Source: Ornithodoros turicata
Taxonomy: Eukaryota; Arthropoda; Arachnida; Ixodida; Argasidae
Direction: 5' to 3'
Length of the DNA: 64,000 bases
Assembly (NCBI RefSeq): GCF_037126465.1
Contig: NW_026999320.1
Span: 434,001-498,000 of the forward strand
The stretch's first letter is position 1. Each line of letters starts with the position of its first letter. The notes below the pieces were generated by a model, which was given only the letters and a program-made list of their open reading frames with translations, was not told the origin of the DNA and searched no databases. A program made the position numbers and the translations under genes. Below, piece by piece: positions 46,225-58,159 of this stretch.

Positions 46225-46727
46225 CGGTCGTTACACGCGCAAGATTCATCGGAGTACGCAACAAATTCTGCACAACTTGTCGACGCGCTGAGTCTGAGCA
46301 TAAGGAGCCTCTACCACACTGGTGTTCTTGCAACTGGAAATCGTCTTCTAGGTCCATGGAGCGAGACATTATTGTACAGGGATTCAAAGAAAGTGAAGAA
46401 ATATACGGCCTTACGTACACTACATTGATTGGAGACGGAGATAGCAGTGTTTTCGTTGCAGAACAGGAACAGGTTCCTTACGGCCGTTCAGTGAGAAAGG
46501 TAGAATGCGTCAATCACATGGTAAAAAACTGTACCAAACGGCTGTATAACCTAGCAAAGGATACTAAAATATTCGCCACAGCTGAGGGCAAAGACGCCAG
46601 GAAGCCATTGTCTACCGCTAACATCAAAGCCCTAATAGGTCTTGCCAGATCCACAATAAGACGACATGCACAGGAGAACACTGCAGTATATCGCCTGCTG
46701 CGGTCAGTAGCCTGCGCCATCAACTGA
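46225..46727 (+). pseudogene. Mutator-like transposase core
   Basis: Frame with VTRARFIGVRNKFCTTCRRA, PHWCSCNW, IGDGDSSVFVAEQEQVPYG and VECVNHMVKNCTKRLYNLAK. The DGDS motif is where a catalytic Asp of this transposase family lies. It ends at a TGA at 46,725-46,727; coding resemblance resumes in another frame. Confidence 0.7.
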
Positions 46728-46730
46728 AGA

Positions 46731-47812
46731 ACGGCCCATACCACGTATTTGGTATCCACAGCGGCTGTCCAAGCGAGCACTGCACCGTCAAGAGAGGTGA
46801 TGCTGTGGAACTTGAAAGCAGAACGGAAAAGGGCAGTCTTCTTCTGAGATCCAACATGATGACTGAAATGAAGAAAGCAATAGACGTACTCGCAGACAGA
46901 TCCGATATGCTGCTCCTCGACGCAACAAGTAATGCCGCTGAGACATACATGAGCATGGTGGCGCCTACAGTCGGTGGCAAACGCGTTGACTATGCAAAGG
47001 GTAAAAGTTACGGTAACAGATGTCGCGTCGCAGCACTTGCATACAACATGAGAGGTGCAAGATGGCACGACTTCTATCTGTGCAACTTCGTCGCGAAAAG
47101 TCCATCATCCGCTCTGAAGAAACTAATAATATCAAGACAAAGGCGCAACGAACGAAAATGCAAAAGAGCGTTGCGATTCGACAAGGCTCCAATGTCGAGA
47201 ACACCCAAATTTGCAAGCACCGTTGAAGACAAGGACTATGGAGGACAGTCTCAAAGACCAGATCTGGACAGGAGATTTTTTATTGAGAAAGGTAAAGACT
47301 TTGTGCGTTGCATACAGTTCACCAGCCAGGAAGCTGACAGTCTGCAGAAGTCTACACTAGAACAGAACAAGTCTGACCTATGGCACTCACAAAGAGAGAT
47401 GAGGATACCATCAACCTGAATACATAGTATATGTCGCCCACACAGAAAAACATTCAAGCACTCTTCTTTAGTGAAGGCCATAATGTATCTCAAGTCGTTC
47501 CGCAGCAAAGATTGCCAGTACGGCATCGACTACGAGGAAGACGCAGCACCAGCATTGCAAGCGAGATACCCGAACGTTGAAGTGAAAAAATGTGGCCTTT
47601 TCGTCGACCCTGATATGCCCTACGTATACACCACTCCTGGCCGCCTTATCGACAACGACGGAATCCTCGAAATAAGATGCCCTGCAACAGCACAGAATTA
47701 CATGATCATCGCAGAAACCGCTCGCAACCATTCCATCGGCGTAAAAATATCAAAAGACAGCAGCTTATATATTCCAGAGTCACACAAGTACTTCAAATAC
47801 AGGCTCAGCTAA
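46731..47812 (+). pseudogene. Mutator-like C-terminal and YqaJ-like part
   Basis: Reads NGPYHVFGIHSGCPSEHC, then DATSNAAETYMSMVAPTVGG and a basic stretch, a stop near 47,417, and a YqaJ-like nuclease: MYLKSFRSKDCQYGIDYEE, NVEVKKCGLFVDPDMPYVYT, DGILEIRCP. YqaJ proteins degrade DNA ends from phage recombination systems; why it is fused to a Mutator-like transposase in animals is not known to me. Confidence 0.65.
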
Positions 47813-47946
47813 ACATTGCGAAGAGGAGCTACTGCAAACTCACAGCGTGGTCGTCGACGGACCTGCAAGTTGTAACCATCAAGAGGAACCTTGCGTTCTG
47901 GCAAAAAATATTGTCTGACATTAGGAACTTTTATGTTAATATTTTT

Positions 47947-48218
47947 TAATAATTGGGTGTTTACGTCGCCTGACAACTGAGATCATGAGCGACACCACAG
48001 CGGTCGGTTTGTGGATTGCTTTTGCCCACCTGAGGGTTCTTTAACGTGCGATGAAAGCTCATCATACAGCACCCCGTATTTAACGTCCCTCGCGGAAGAC
48101 GGCGGGTCTACGCAACTTGTACCCTGCCACAAAGTTGCTGGCGTCCTCGGCCGGGTTCGAACACGCGATCTCGGGATCAGAAGGCGAACACGCTACCGAC
48201 TGAGCCACCGAGGCCAGT
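47947..48218 (-). mobile_element. SINE inserted in YqaJ-like segment
   Basis: Inverted copy of the window's SINE, with the tRNA-like head (CGGCCGGGTTCGAACACGCG on the plus strand) near 48,150-48,215. Flanked by GGAACTTTTATGT (47,934-47,946) and GGAACTTTCATGT (48,219-48,231), a 13-bp target duplication with one mismatch. Excising it joins LSDIRNF with HVGYMIPELVDPRV. Confidence 0.85.
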
Positions 48219-48680
48219 GGAACTTTCATGTAGGATATATGATTCCCGAGCTAGTTGATCCACGAGTCACGAGATACATGGAACTACGGGATAAAGCAGT
48301 GGACATGAGCGGACTGGAGGAACTTTTTAAATTCTGTGGCAACTTCATCCTGCAAGCTCAATAAGAATGCTATTCGCGTGCAGTGAGTGTAGATGCCGTG
48401 TGTGTATACAGTCAGTGCAGACTTGTACGAATTTGGAGTACCGTATTTAAAATAGTGTCTTTCAAATACAATTAGCGGTATTTTGGCACTCTACTTAATA
48501 CGTTTTGTTTTGTGTATTTGTACGCTATTTAAAATGCATTTTATGGTATTTTATACTCAATACCCTAATTACATATTTTGGATCTCGCTCTCAAACTTTA
48601 TGTGTCTCGTCTTTCCATTATCTTGCTTGTTCAGTGGAAATTTCCTGAGTCCCTCGGACTTGACCCAGACATTGGCCCTT

Positions 48681-49761
48681 CACTCTTAAAAAAGACCTTC
48701 GCCTCATAGCACGCTCCTAGCAAACCATAATGTCGAATGATATCGTTATCTGCCCTGATTTGTTGAAAACGGGAGGCGTACGCCTTTTATGTGACAATTA
48801 TGAACAGCATAAGGGCCGTATTCCCAAACCACCGCAACTTTGCCCTCAGGGCGCCCGTAGCCCAGGGTCCCTTGAGGGCGAACATCCCCTGAGGGCAGCA
48901 TGCGTTTCTCAAACGTAAACGTGCACGCCCTCAGCGAAGGGCTGGCCGTCGGGAGGCTCGAAGGGGATTCGGCCCGATTCCTCGCAGAACGAAGCAGAAG
49001 CGCATGCGCAGGACCGCGCTTCATTTCTGCTTCCGACGGCTGTCGTCTGCTACTTTGGTATCTCTTCTGTTCTGTTCGCGTTTGACTTGCAAACTTCATG
49101 TATGGTGGGCTACTTCATGTCAGTATTCAGATGTACAACTGTTGGATATTGCGGATATGATATGTACACATCTCCCCATCGTCTCCTTATGTGTGTGTGT
49201 GTTGTACTAAACGGCCAGATTGTAACAATCACTGAATGGGCGGACAAGGGAAGCCAGGATTGTCTGTGCCCCTCCTGATGTTCAGTATAGTCTGTAGTGT
49301 TCATGCACACGCCCAACTTATCTTTCTTTCAATTCATATTCGTCGTGCCGCACAAGGTAGTTTTCCCAGTCACGAATTCGTCGAACCGTCACTACGGAAA
49401 CACCACCGTGAAGGTATAATGCTCGAATCGCACGACGCGATCCACAAATGCACATGTCATCCATGTTTGTTTCGAGGCCAGAGTCCCTCAGGGAGCGTAC
49501 AGTGAGCTTGCGAGCTCACTTGGCTGGCGCGTGCCCTTGGGGCGCCCCTTGCAGATACGGGCGCTTTGGGAAACAAAATTCTTCTCCCTCAGGGCTAGAG
49601 TTTACATAGGGAGCCCTCAGGGTTGGTCGAGAATACGGGAGTAAGTGTCACAAAAATGGCGTGCGCCTCCCGTTTTCAACAAATCAGGGCAGATAACGAT
49701 ATCATTCAAGATGATGGTTGGCTAGGAGCGTGCTATGCGGTGAAGTTCGTTTTTAAGAGTG
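48681..49761. mobile_element. TIR element with CACTCTTAAAAA ends, 1.08 kb
   Basis: Inverted arms of more than 110 bp: both start CACTCTTAAAAA and share CATAGCACGCTCCTAG, AATGATATCGTTATCTGCCC and TTTGTTGAAAACGGGAGGCG. The interior is rich in CCCTCAGGG palindromes near both arms. ORFs inside (for example 48,746-49,099 minus) show no domain. Ends resemble those of the 252-bp MITE at 15,240, and target duplication is unclear. Confidence 0.85.
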
Positions 49762-52581
49762 TTCTTGGAAGTCTCGATTTAGAGATCTTGCCCTGTGTGT
49801 ACTGATCCTTGGCCAGTGAGGGTTCAATTATGTGCGCCCTGACGCGGTGACGCCCAATTCTGACTTCGCCGAGCAGGGACCTGCCAGAAGTTGGGTTTGT
49901 TTTGGGTCACATATACTTAGTGGAGTTATGTGGTACCTCTTTGTCATCTTTTGGGAGTTGTGTTTAGATGACTTCTATCACACAGCGGCGGCTAGCGTAG
50001 TGCGCCGGGTTTAGGTGATTCATGTCACATAGCAGCGATTTGCCGCGTTGACCAGTGACTTTTTGCGTTGGAGGATAAATATAGTATCTTAATTGTATTC
50101 CAAACACCATTTCAAGTATTTTACTCTGTCTTAATTACAATCTAACGTTATATTTTCTTAAATACATTTTGAGTATCTTGTACACATCTGACTCAGTCTA
50201 CATGCAATGCAATCCCGGACTATGCACAACTTTATACGCCCCTGAAGGTGAGCGCACTCCGGAAGCAATCGGACTGTGCATTGCTGGCGCTTCCCTTTCA
50301 TTCTTTTTGCAAGAAATATATCCGCCCCCCCATCCCCCCATCGAAATGTTGTACAAATCACACCATGGGAATAGGGTGACGGCAGGAATATCCCCATGAC
50401 TTGCCTGCGTCTGTTATTTCACGTATCATAATCGCACAATTCAATATAAGTTCACGGCCGAAAATATGATGTGCTGCACCATCGGTGCAAGCACGCGAAT
50501 AACTGTGGATGAAGCCGTGTGGTTTGTCTCACACAAATCCTGTAGCTAGACCTGGAAAAGCTCAACGGGCATCCATAACGAGCAAGACGCAAGCAAGATA
50601 AACCGTTGTCAGATGAACAGTACAGTTGATTGGCTTTTATTTTCTCCTCTTGACAACTCGTACACACTCCCACACTTAGGGATGACTCAGAGTACATGAA
50701 AATGACACTAAGGAACGAAGAGAAACACATGCACGATAAAATTCCATAAACAGATGGTCTGATTTATGACGGACAGAACCTGCTGTTGCATATGAGGACA
50801 GCCGCACACGGCGTTCGAAAACACCTCATGAGTGGAATGGTACACAGTTCGCGCGTCTTTCCGACAAACTTGTTCAAAATCAAGACACGTGTTCTCGTTC
50901 TCAAGCCACATTTCACGGGGGCTCTGCCCGTAGCGGCCACTTAGTAACATCTTCGACATCTCAACATGCACACCTCATGTTATCGTGCACTTGTGTTGGT
51001 TGCATGACATGTCAGCACATCTTGACCAAGCCAGATTCAGGTATGAATACTGAAAAATATCTGTCCTTTGCTCCATATTTGGGCTGAAGCCTACACTGGG
51101 TGGTTAACCAGTGTAATCAAACAAGTGCACCCCCAAAAACAACACGCACATGACACACAAAAAGCAGAAGACGTACCTTCTATTAAACACCTATTTGTAT
51201 TGTGCACGGAAAGTGATTACGCCAATTTATGTCCTACTGATTGCAGCCAAGGTCGCAGTAACAGGTCATGCGTGTGGAACATCGATGCACGACTCTCACG
51301 CTGGATAGAGCAGGCAAAGTCATCTTGGATCCTCTTCCGAGCAACGAATTTGGGCGCGTACAACTCACTTCGTTCGGCAGAAAGTAGGCGGACCTGCTGT
51401 TCGGTATTGGTTATTATTCAGCTTTCACCATGATAAGACACGTGTCGTTCTGGCCCGTCGCCGAGACAGGTTGAAACAACAACCACGCGCAATGGTCCTA
51501 GCCGTTTGCCTTCCCTTCCCTCTCGCGCTCGCTCCTCCCATCTCGATGTATTCCTCTCCCGGAGAGGAAGCCCATTGCGGTGGCAGCACAATGCAATCCA
51601 GGCTAGCAGAACACAAATGTCCACACTTTTGTGGACGAAGGTCCGGAAGGACGGAATACGAAGGTTAACGCTGCAACTTAGCTTGTACTGTCATCAGAGG
51701 ACACAGATGCACGTCCTGACATATTTTTCAGGCGTTTATTTCGTCGCTGAGAGATCTGAAGAAATGTTTTCTGCTGCTCCCATAGGACTCCATGTATTCG
51801 CATTCACAGAAACAAAAATCGCATAAATTCGCCTATTTGCTGTATTCCGATAAAAATATGTTAGGACGTGCAGAATTTACCCATGTATTACCAGCTCGGC
51901 GTACTGCTTCATTACTGCAGTTATTTTCGAGATGAACTGGACAAAGCAATGCCCATTGAGAATACATTGGGGTCACTCCGCCTTAAGTCCGCCCACAAAA
52001 ACAGGATTCTGTAAATATTACTCCATAATTCATTTTCTGAACCTGCGTGGTTTCATGTAGATTTTTATGGAATGTTGGAACAGCGCAGAACGTATACTTC
52101 ATTTTCTGCATATTCTTCTTATTTTTTTATGTATATGCTACAGTGTTGTTGATCGATGCACTATGTGAACTTTTTTCATTCACTGGAAATATTCAGCAGC
52201 AAACCACATCATCGAGAAGGGATAGCAGGTTAACGTATTGGTGTAGAAACAATGCTACCATTGTTTGAAGGGATATTAAACTTGTACATCTGTAGTCAGT
52301 TGAATCAAGGCGTGTTGACAAGCTGTCGCTGTTTGCAGCATGTGTCGAGACAGTCTGAACAAAAAAAAAGTACAGGAGCAATTTTCGGGACGACCTTGCA
52401 ACATGTTTCTTTTGCCACTAATGTATTAAGACTTACTGCACAAAAGTTTGTGATAAATTGTTGTTTTATGTTAGGTAATGATAATTTGTAAATCCCACGA
52501 AGATTTTGGTTTTTATTAAGGCAACACGTTGCGACCCACACGCGCAGTACAACACAAGCTCTGGAATGTGGGATGTGTTTG
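49762..52581. other. Mostly no gene recognised; possible minus-strand exons
   Basis: On the minus strand 50,968-50,778 reads MSKMLLSGRYGQSPREMWL and DFEQVCRKDARTVYHSTHEV, ending before a GTTCTG, and 51,400-51,230 reads VRLLSAERSELYAPKFVARK. These look more protein-like than their neighbours but no family is recognised and splice sites are not convincing. The rest is AT-rich. Confidence 0.3.
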
Positions 52582-52907
52582 TTAAAGGGACTCTGACCAG
52601 AAGTTCGACAAATCTTTCGTTTGCATCTATTGCGAAGGTATAATATGCCTCCAAGCCACACGCGAAATAATTTGGCTGTGCGCGGCGGCAAAGTTTGTCA
52701 AACGGGGAGCTGAAAACCGGCTTCGCTTTTCCTCCTCAACTCGCGCTATCCGCGCCGAAATCTAGCCTCTTTGTAGTGGACATCTTCTGATTTCCGTGTG
52801 CGTGACGAAAGCACGAGGTCCATGTTTCATTGGCCGCCCTGACCGGATGTTCTGTTGTTAGTGAGTTTGTGAGAGCGGAGGCATCTGTCCGGAAAGCGAT
52901 CTTCAAT

Positions 52908-53119
52908 ATGGACGTCCAAGCAAGAAATGCGGAGACTTCGAGTCCGGAACTTTTTTCTGACCTTTCTGCGACCGAGAAGCAAATTCTGCGTGCTGAACAG
53001 CTCGGTAGCCTTGCTTTCGAAACGTCGCCGATGCCGCGAATGCGAGACGAAGTGAGAGCTCTACGAACATCGGTCACAGATGAAGCAAAGAGCATCAGTC
53101 GCCTACCTTCGACAGACAG
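52908..53119 (+). CDS. Unidentified first exon in second TTAA element
   Basis: ATG at 52,908 opens 70 codons: MDVQARNAETSSPELFSDLS, an acidic-helical middle, and SISRLPSTD, ending at a CAG/GTAAGC donor in phase 2. Codon use is even and GC is raised against its surroundings. It lies about 320 bp inside the left end, where a transposase 5' exon would be. Following exons were not identified; a short candidate is 57,502-57,538 (EIANESDYLYWK). Confidence 0.45.
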
Positions 53120-54726
53120 GTAAGCGATGACCTTTTTAACGCACACTGTGATCGAACATGTAAACGTTTTCTGAAATTTCGTGTCCTGATATTTAATGCG
53201 CGCTTGCTGTTTATGTTGCCGGTGTGGCTGGTGTGTCATAATGCCGAAGCAGATCGAATGCTTGTGCTGCAAGGAGCTCGAAAACACTGCAGTATGAGTG
53301 CATTACAATCCACGAAGATTTGCAACTTCTATGCTTCAATATGACTGTCCTGAAGGTGGCATATTTTGAAACTCCGTGGGCAGCGCGAATCTATGAGCGA
53401 CTATATTCACAAGTAAGTCACATATGCCCTTGTCGAATGATGTTAAAATTTTGGCGCTCAAAACTAGTTTGGTCCTGCATTAAAGTCACTAAAAACTTCT
53501 GTACAGAGCGTAGCACATAAAAAGACTCTACAATACACAACTCTGAACTGGATAAAAGCAATATAAGCAATTTCGCAATTATCAGTGTGCTGTGTCCTGA
53601 GTCACCTTTTTATGTATTGCGCTGTGCATAGGGATTTAGCGTAGGTTTTTAGCGATATTGAGTGTTCTTGATTGTCGATTCCGCGAAAAGTAAAACAATG
53701 TTGGTTTCTAAAAGAACACAGCATGTGTAGTAATATACAGGGTGTGGGCAGGTAAACTGCAGTTGCTCTCAGGTACATGTGGAAATGACAATGCACACAC
53801 ACTGTACTGTAACCGGTTACCTATTTGCCTAAACTATATTTTCTGTACATCTGTTTAGACGATGCAGATACACTGCGTATCGCCAGTTTGCAAGGTGAGT
53901 ATGGCACAAGCTTGGGGAAAACAAGAGCATGGTCATCCCAGCCTGTGCAGTGAAGAGGGTCTGGCAAGCCTTCCCCACAGAAACTGCCATAGGCTTCAAG
54001 TACCAAGGTCCTAACTGGAAGTATCTCTTCGCACAGCTCGTCTATTGCATTTAAAATAATTTAGCATCTGTATTTAGGATGATTTATAGCACTCAGGATG
54101 ATGCATAACTCATGAGTCCAACATGTTGTGTTGAAACACAACACTAGTCCTTTTTAATGAGTCATGCGGAACGATAGATGAGCACTCATTTCGTGACATT
54201 GTGTGCCGTTGCTACAGTGAACAATTTCTTGAGCAAGACTGATGAACAAACGAAAACAGAGTCTGTCTTCCAAATATGTATGTTCCTTGTACCTTCCGTA
54301 TTTGTTAAGTGACCCATGTTGATGTCCCCCCCCCCCCTCATGTAATGCCTGCAAGGGCCTTTGAGGAATATTCATAAATAAATGAATGCCCAAACCGGAA
54401 AAAAGTGTAGCATCTATTGTAACACCTATCCTCTCTTTGTGTGAATGATACATAAACATTGTCAGAAGATATGTAGTCACACTTTGCCTCATTGTACTTA
54501 AAGCATAGTTCTACCTCTTACATCATCTGCACATCTTCAATATCCAAAGCAGTACAAGGCTAAAGTAATCAGGTACTACATAAAAAAAGGAGGGGGAGGA
54601 AAATAAAAGCTGACACATCTAAAATTCGAAGAAACCCTGGTGCTTTCACGGGTCTACTCACGGCTCAGTCCTGGTACAGATCCCGATGAAAAACAGCTTT
54701 ACTGAGCCTCAGTGATAGATTCCCTT
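53120..54726. other. No gene recognised
   Basis: AT-rich sequence inside the second TTAA element. A 9-C run lies near 54,328. No splice-supported frame. Confidence 0.4.
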
Positions 54727-54782
54727 TGTAGCGGGCCGTGGACAACGACGAAGATGGCCACGCGCCTGGAGCACCTGCCTCA

Positions 54783-55922
54783 GTTCCACCGGCGCGGCCA
54801 TGGAAATAGGCCACCGTCATCGCCTCTCCGTGGCATACCATCATCGCCGGTCGGGGCTCATGTAGAGGAAGACCCCGGGAAGAGGAAAGGCGCCGGGTAC
54901 GTTAACGGCGAGGTTTGCTGGCGGTGGGACCATGTATAGAGCGCTGTGGTAGTGCTCGTCGAAGGCGTCGTCAGGAATTTGGGATAGTAAAGAGCCGAAT
55001 TGCTCCGAACATGGTGTTCGTTGCTCGGGTCACCAAATGTAGAGGACGATGGTCTTCCTCTACATGAGTTCCACCGGCGCGGCCATGGAGATAGGCCACC
55101 GTCATCGCCTCTCCGTGGCATACCATCATCGTCGGTCGGGGCTCATGTAGAGGAAGACCCCGGGAAGAGGAAAGGCGCCGGGTACGTTAACGGCGAGGTT
55201 TGCTGGCGGTGGGACCATGTATAGAGCGCTGTGGTAGTGCTCGTCGAAGGCGTCGTCAGGAATTTGGGATAGTAAAGAGCCGAATTGCTCCGAACATGGT
55301 GTTCGTTGCTCGGGTCACCAAATGTAGAGGACGATGGTCTTCCTCTACATGAGTTCCACCGGCGCGGCCATGGAGATAGGCCACCGTCATCGCGCCTCCG
55401 TGGCATACCATCATCGCCGGTCGGGGCTCATTGTGAGGAAGACCCCGGGAAGAGGAAAGGCGCCGGGTACGTTAACGGCGAGGTTTGCTGGCGGTGGGAC
55501 CATGTATAGAGCGCTGTGGTAGTGCTCGTCGAAGGCGTCGTCAGGAATTTGGGATAGTAAAGAGCCGAATTGCTCCGAACATGGTGTTCGTTGCTCGGGT
55601 CACCAAATGTAGAGGACGATGGTGTTCCTTTACATGAGTTCCACCGGCGCGGCCATGGAGATAGGCCACCGTCATCGCCTCTCCGTGGCATACCATCATC
55701 GCCGGTCGGGGCTCATGTAGAGGAAGACCCCGGGAAGAGGAAAGGCGCCGGGTACGTTAACGGCGAGGTTTGCTGGCGGTGGGACCATGTATAGAGCGCT
55801 GTGGTAGTGCTCGTCGAAGGCGTCGTCAGGAATTTGGGATAGTAAAGAGCCGAATTGCTCCGAACATGGTGTTCGTTGCTCGGGTCACCAAATGTAGAGG
55901 ACGATGGTCTTCCTCTACATGA
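54783..55922 (+). repeat. Four 285-bp tandem units inside the 5' LTR
   Basis: Marker GACCCCGGGAAGAGG recurs at 54,871, 55,156, 55,441 and 55,726, exactly 285 bp apart. Each unit has a sense LTR part, then an inverted copy of the element's leader (antisense of 56,028-56,185), then an inverted LTR end. Units differ by very few bases (for example TACATGAG versus a T variant near 55,630 and TTGTGAGG near 55,431). Confidence 0.93.
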
Positions 55923-56863
55923 GGTCCACCGGCGCGGCCATGGATATAGGCCACCGTCATCGCCTCTCCGTGGCATACCATCATCGCCGGTCGGGACTCA
56001 TGTAGAGGAAGACCATCGTCCTCTACATTTGGTGACCCGAGCAACGAACACCATGTTCGGAGCAATTCGGCTCTTTACTATCCCAAATTCCTGACGACGC
56101 CTTCGACGAGCACTGCCACAGCGCTCTATACATGGTCCCACCGCCAGCAAACCTCGCCGTTAACGTACCCGGCGCCTTTCCACCTGCGGCCTCACCGTCC
56201 AGCATGGCCCCGCCCACCTCTGCAGCCGTGCAGCATTTCACCGTCCGGCTCACGACGACAGCATCACGACTGCCCTTCTCCTGTCGACTGACGCGCCGAC
56301 ACGCACGTACCGCCCCCTCCACGGTACCGATTCCGACGACCATGCAACGCTCCAACCGGTCACTGGTCATACGATCCTCTAACCGACCACCGCTTGACGG
56401 ATCCCGGGGACCGCCCTGCGCTGTGCACGGACCCCGGCACACTCACTACCCGCCACTTCCCTTCCGCCTCTCGACGCTCAGTCGCAGCCGGCCGCGACAA
56501 CAGAGCAAAGTGCTCGCCTGCCGGTTTCGGCAGTCGCGGCCGCCGACGCCACGGCCCGCATTAGCCGGCGTCTCGGCAGTTTTCACGGCAGTCCTCACGG
56601 GTACGCAGCATCACTTCCTGGGACCCTATGAACTCCCGCTCCCGTGCCGGTTGCGGCACCCCAGGCCACGACACTGACGCCCAACGATTCGCCCTTCATC
56701 TGCCTCGCTCATCGAGAGCTTCACGCAACGGGTATTCTGCTGTCCCACGAATTCGTCCGGTAGTGCACGTCATTCACGGCCGCTCTCGCTCTCTCCCTCC
56801 GGTGTAGACGCAGTTCACCATTCTTCTTCTTCCTCGCCGCTCCGCGTCTGGGGAGGGGGGCCC

Positions 56864-57024
56864 TGTAGCGGGCCGTGGACAACGACGAAGATGGCCACGC
56901 GCCTGGAGCACCTGCCTCAGTTCCACCGGCGCGTCCATGGAGATAGGCCACCGTCAACGCCTCTCCGTGGCATACCATCATCGCCGGTCGGGGCTCATGT
57001 ATTGGAAGACCATCGTCCTCTACA
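56864..57024 (+). repeat. 3' LTR of miniature LTR element
   Basis: 161 bp with TG...CA ends, directly after a purine-rich tract. Small changes against the 5' copy, such as GCGTCCATGG near 56,931 and ATTGGAAGACC near 57,001. Confidence 0.88.
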
Positions 57025-58159
57025 CCTTGATTGCCCTGACGGTGACGCACAACTCATTGACTTGGTGGCAAGTAGGCTTGCGTCTGATAGTGCGGTTTGG
57101 AATAAATACATATGCATACATATGCATATAAAGTATAAAACATAGAAGGTTCGGAAGGATATCAACATTGCCTGTCAAGGCACAGCATTTCATATCGCTT
57201 TCAGTAAGCACAACACTCCTCATAGCGGTTACCATTCATGTTGGGAAAACATGAAGTTAGCTCAGGCAGTGCATCCAGAACTGTGAGTCAGGTTCATAGA
57301 GAGCACCTGGTGAGAGGGACAGCAACAGTATCCAGTGAAGACTCTCCAGGAATTTTGCGCAGGTATGGGGGTCACACCTTTTAATAGTTTTGATGGAAAG
57401 CAGGGTGTGTGAAACACTGACCTCTGGTGGATGAATTCTTGTTATTTATAACCAGGTACCCATGTTCTAGTAATTTAGAAAATTCTTAGCTCTCTTGCAG
57501 GAAATTGCTAATGAATCTGATTATCTGTACTGGAAACAGGTTGTAACTGCCTTTCTATCCACTCATCTTAGTTGCCCTAGCAAAAGCAAATATGTAATGC
57601 AATACACCATATCTAATGCTAGCACACTAATTGCTTTGAGTGTGCCATGTAGGCAAGTAGTAGTGTGCCATACACTGTGCCATGTAGGCAAGAACATAAA
57701 TGAGATTGCCTTTATTTTTGAATTTGTGCTTCATGTGACTGCAAGAATGGTATTCCCTAAACAATATGCAATAAGAATGATTTCTGCAATGTATTTACCT
57801 TTGTAAAACAACAACTTTATTTGAAAATATTGTTGCTGGACACGGGAGCTTCAATAAGCCTCATTAGCTCGTAGTTTGTTGAGACGTTGCCGAACGCCGA
57901 CCTCATGCTCTACACACCATACCATACCGAGGCACCATACCGAGGAGCTTCCGCCGCGCCAGCTGTGCTCGACACGGGATGCCACCGTCAACCGCAACCG
58001 GGGGAGGAGGGGGAATAGTGTTGCGGTGGATAAAGAGGAGGCTATTGGGCCGGGCATGGACACGTGCGCTGGTGCAAGGAGAATTGTGTCTGACGGGTTT
58101 GGCCAGAACGGACTTCGAACCCTCCCTGCGAGCTTGTAACAATATATTCCAAAAGCCGG

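Larger units (their letters stand above)
45748..48364 (+). pseudogene. Mutator-like transposase plus YqaJ nuclease pseudogene
   Basis: After a CACCAG acceptor the frame reads NCLYCGEIQLYKEVRVGL, a zinc-like start, then LHFARGCLSIGIWYTQAQEL and a Mutator-like core: CTTCRRAES, LPHWCSCNWKSSSRSME, TTLIGDGDSSVF and YGRSVRKVECVNHMVK. Further on come NAAETYMSMVAPTVGGKRVD and a YqaJ-type exonuclease part (KKCGLFVDP, DGILEIRCP). Breaks: stop at 46,087-46,089, frame changes near 46,100-46,250 and 46,727, a TGA near 47,417, a frameshift near 47,810 and a SINE at 47,947. The YqaJ metal site also looks damaged (TTPGRLI where a PDG is usual, EIR for EIK). It ends GLEELFKFCGNFILQAQ. Confidence 0.75.
54727..57024 (+). 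mobile_element. Miniature LTR element with expanded 5' LTR
   Basis: Same family as the 855-bp element at 26,126. The 3' LTR is 56,864-57,024 (161 bp, TGTAGCGGG...CTCTACA), preceded by GGGGAGGGGGGCCC. The 5' LTR is 54,727-54,782 plus 55,923-56,027 (56 + 105 = 161 bp), interrupted by four 285-bp units. TTTGGTGACCCG follows at 56,028. CCTT lies on both sides (54,723-54,726 and 57,025-57,028). The 0.84-kb interior is GC-rich with no pol domain; the open frame at 56,132-56,677 is Pro/Arg-rich and probably not a gene. Confidence 0.85.

Noticed and set aside
52736..53287. 183-aa minus-strand ORF
   Set aside because: Antisense of the plus-strand exon 52,908-53,119, which has an ATG and a good splice donor.
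54783..55922. CRISPR array
   Set aside because: Units are 285 bp and contiguous with no unique spacers; they are LTR-derived tandem repeats.
56132..56677. 181-aa Pro/Arg-rich ORF
   Set aside because: Interior of the miniature LTR element; GC-rich sequence easily keeps a frame open. No known domain, and the related element at 26,126 does not keep it.
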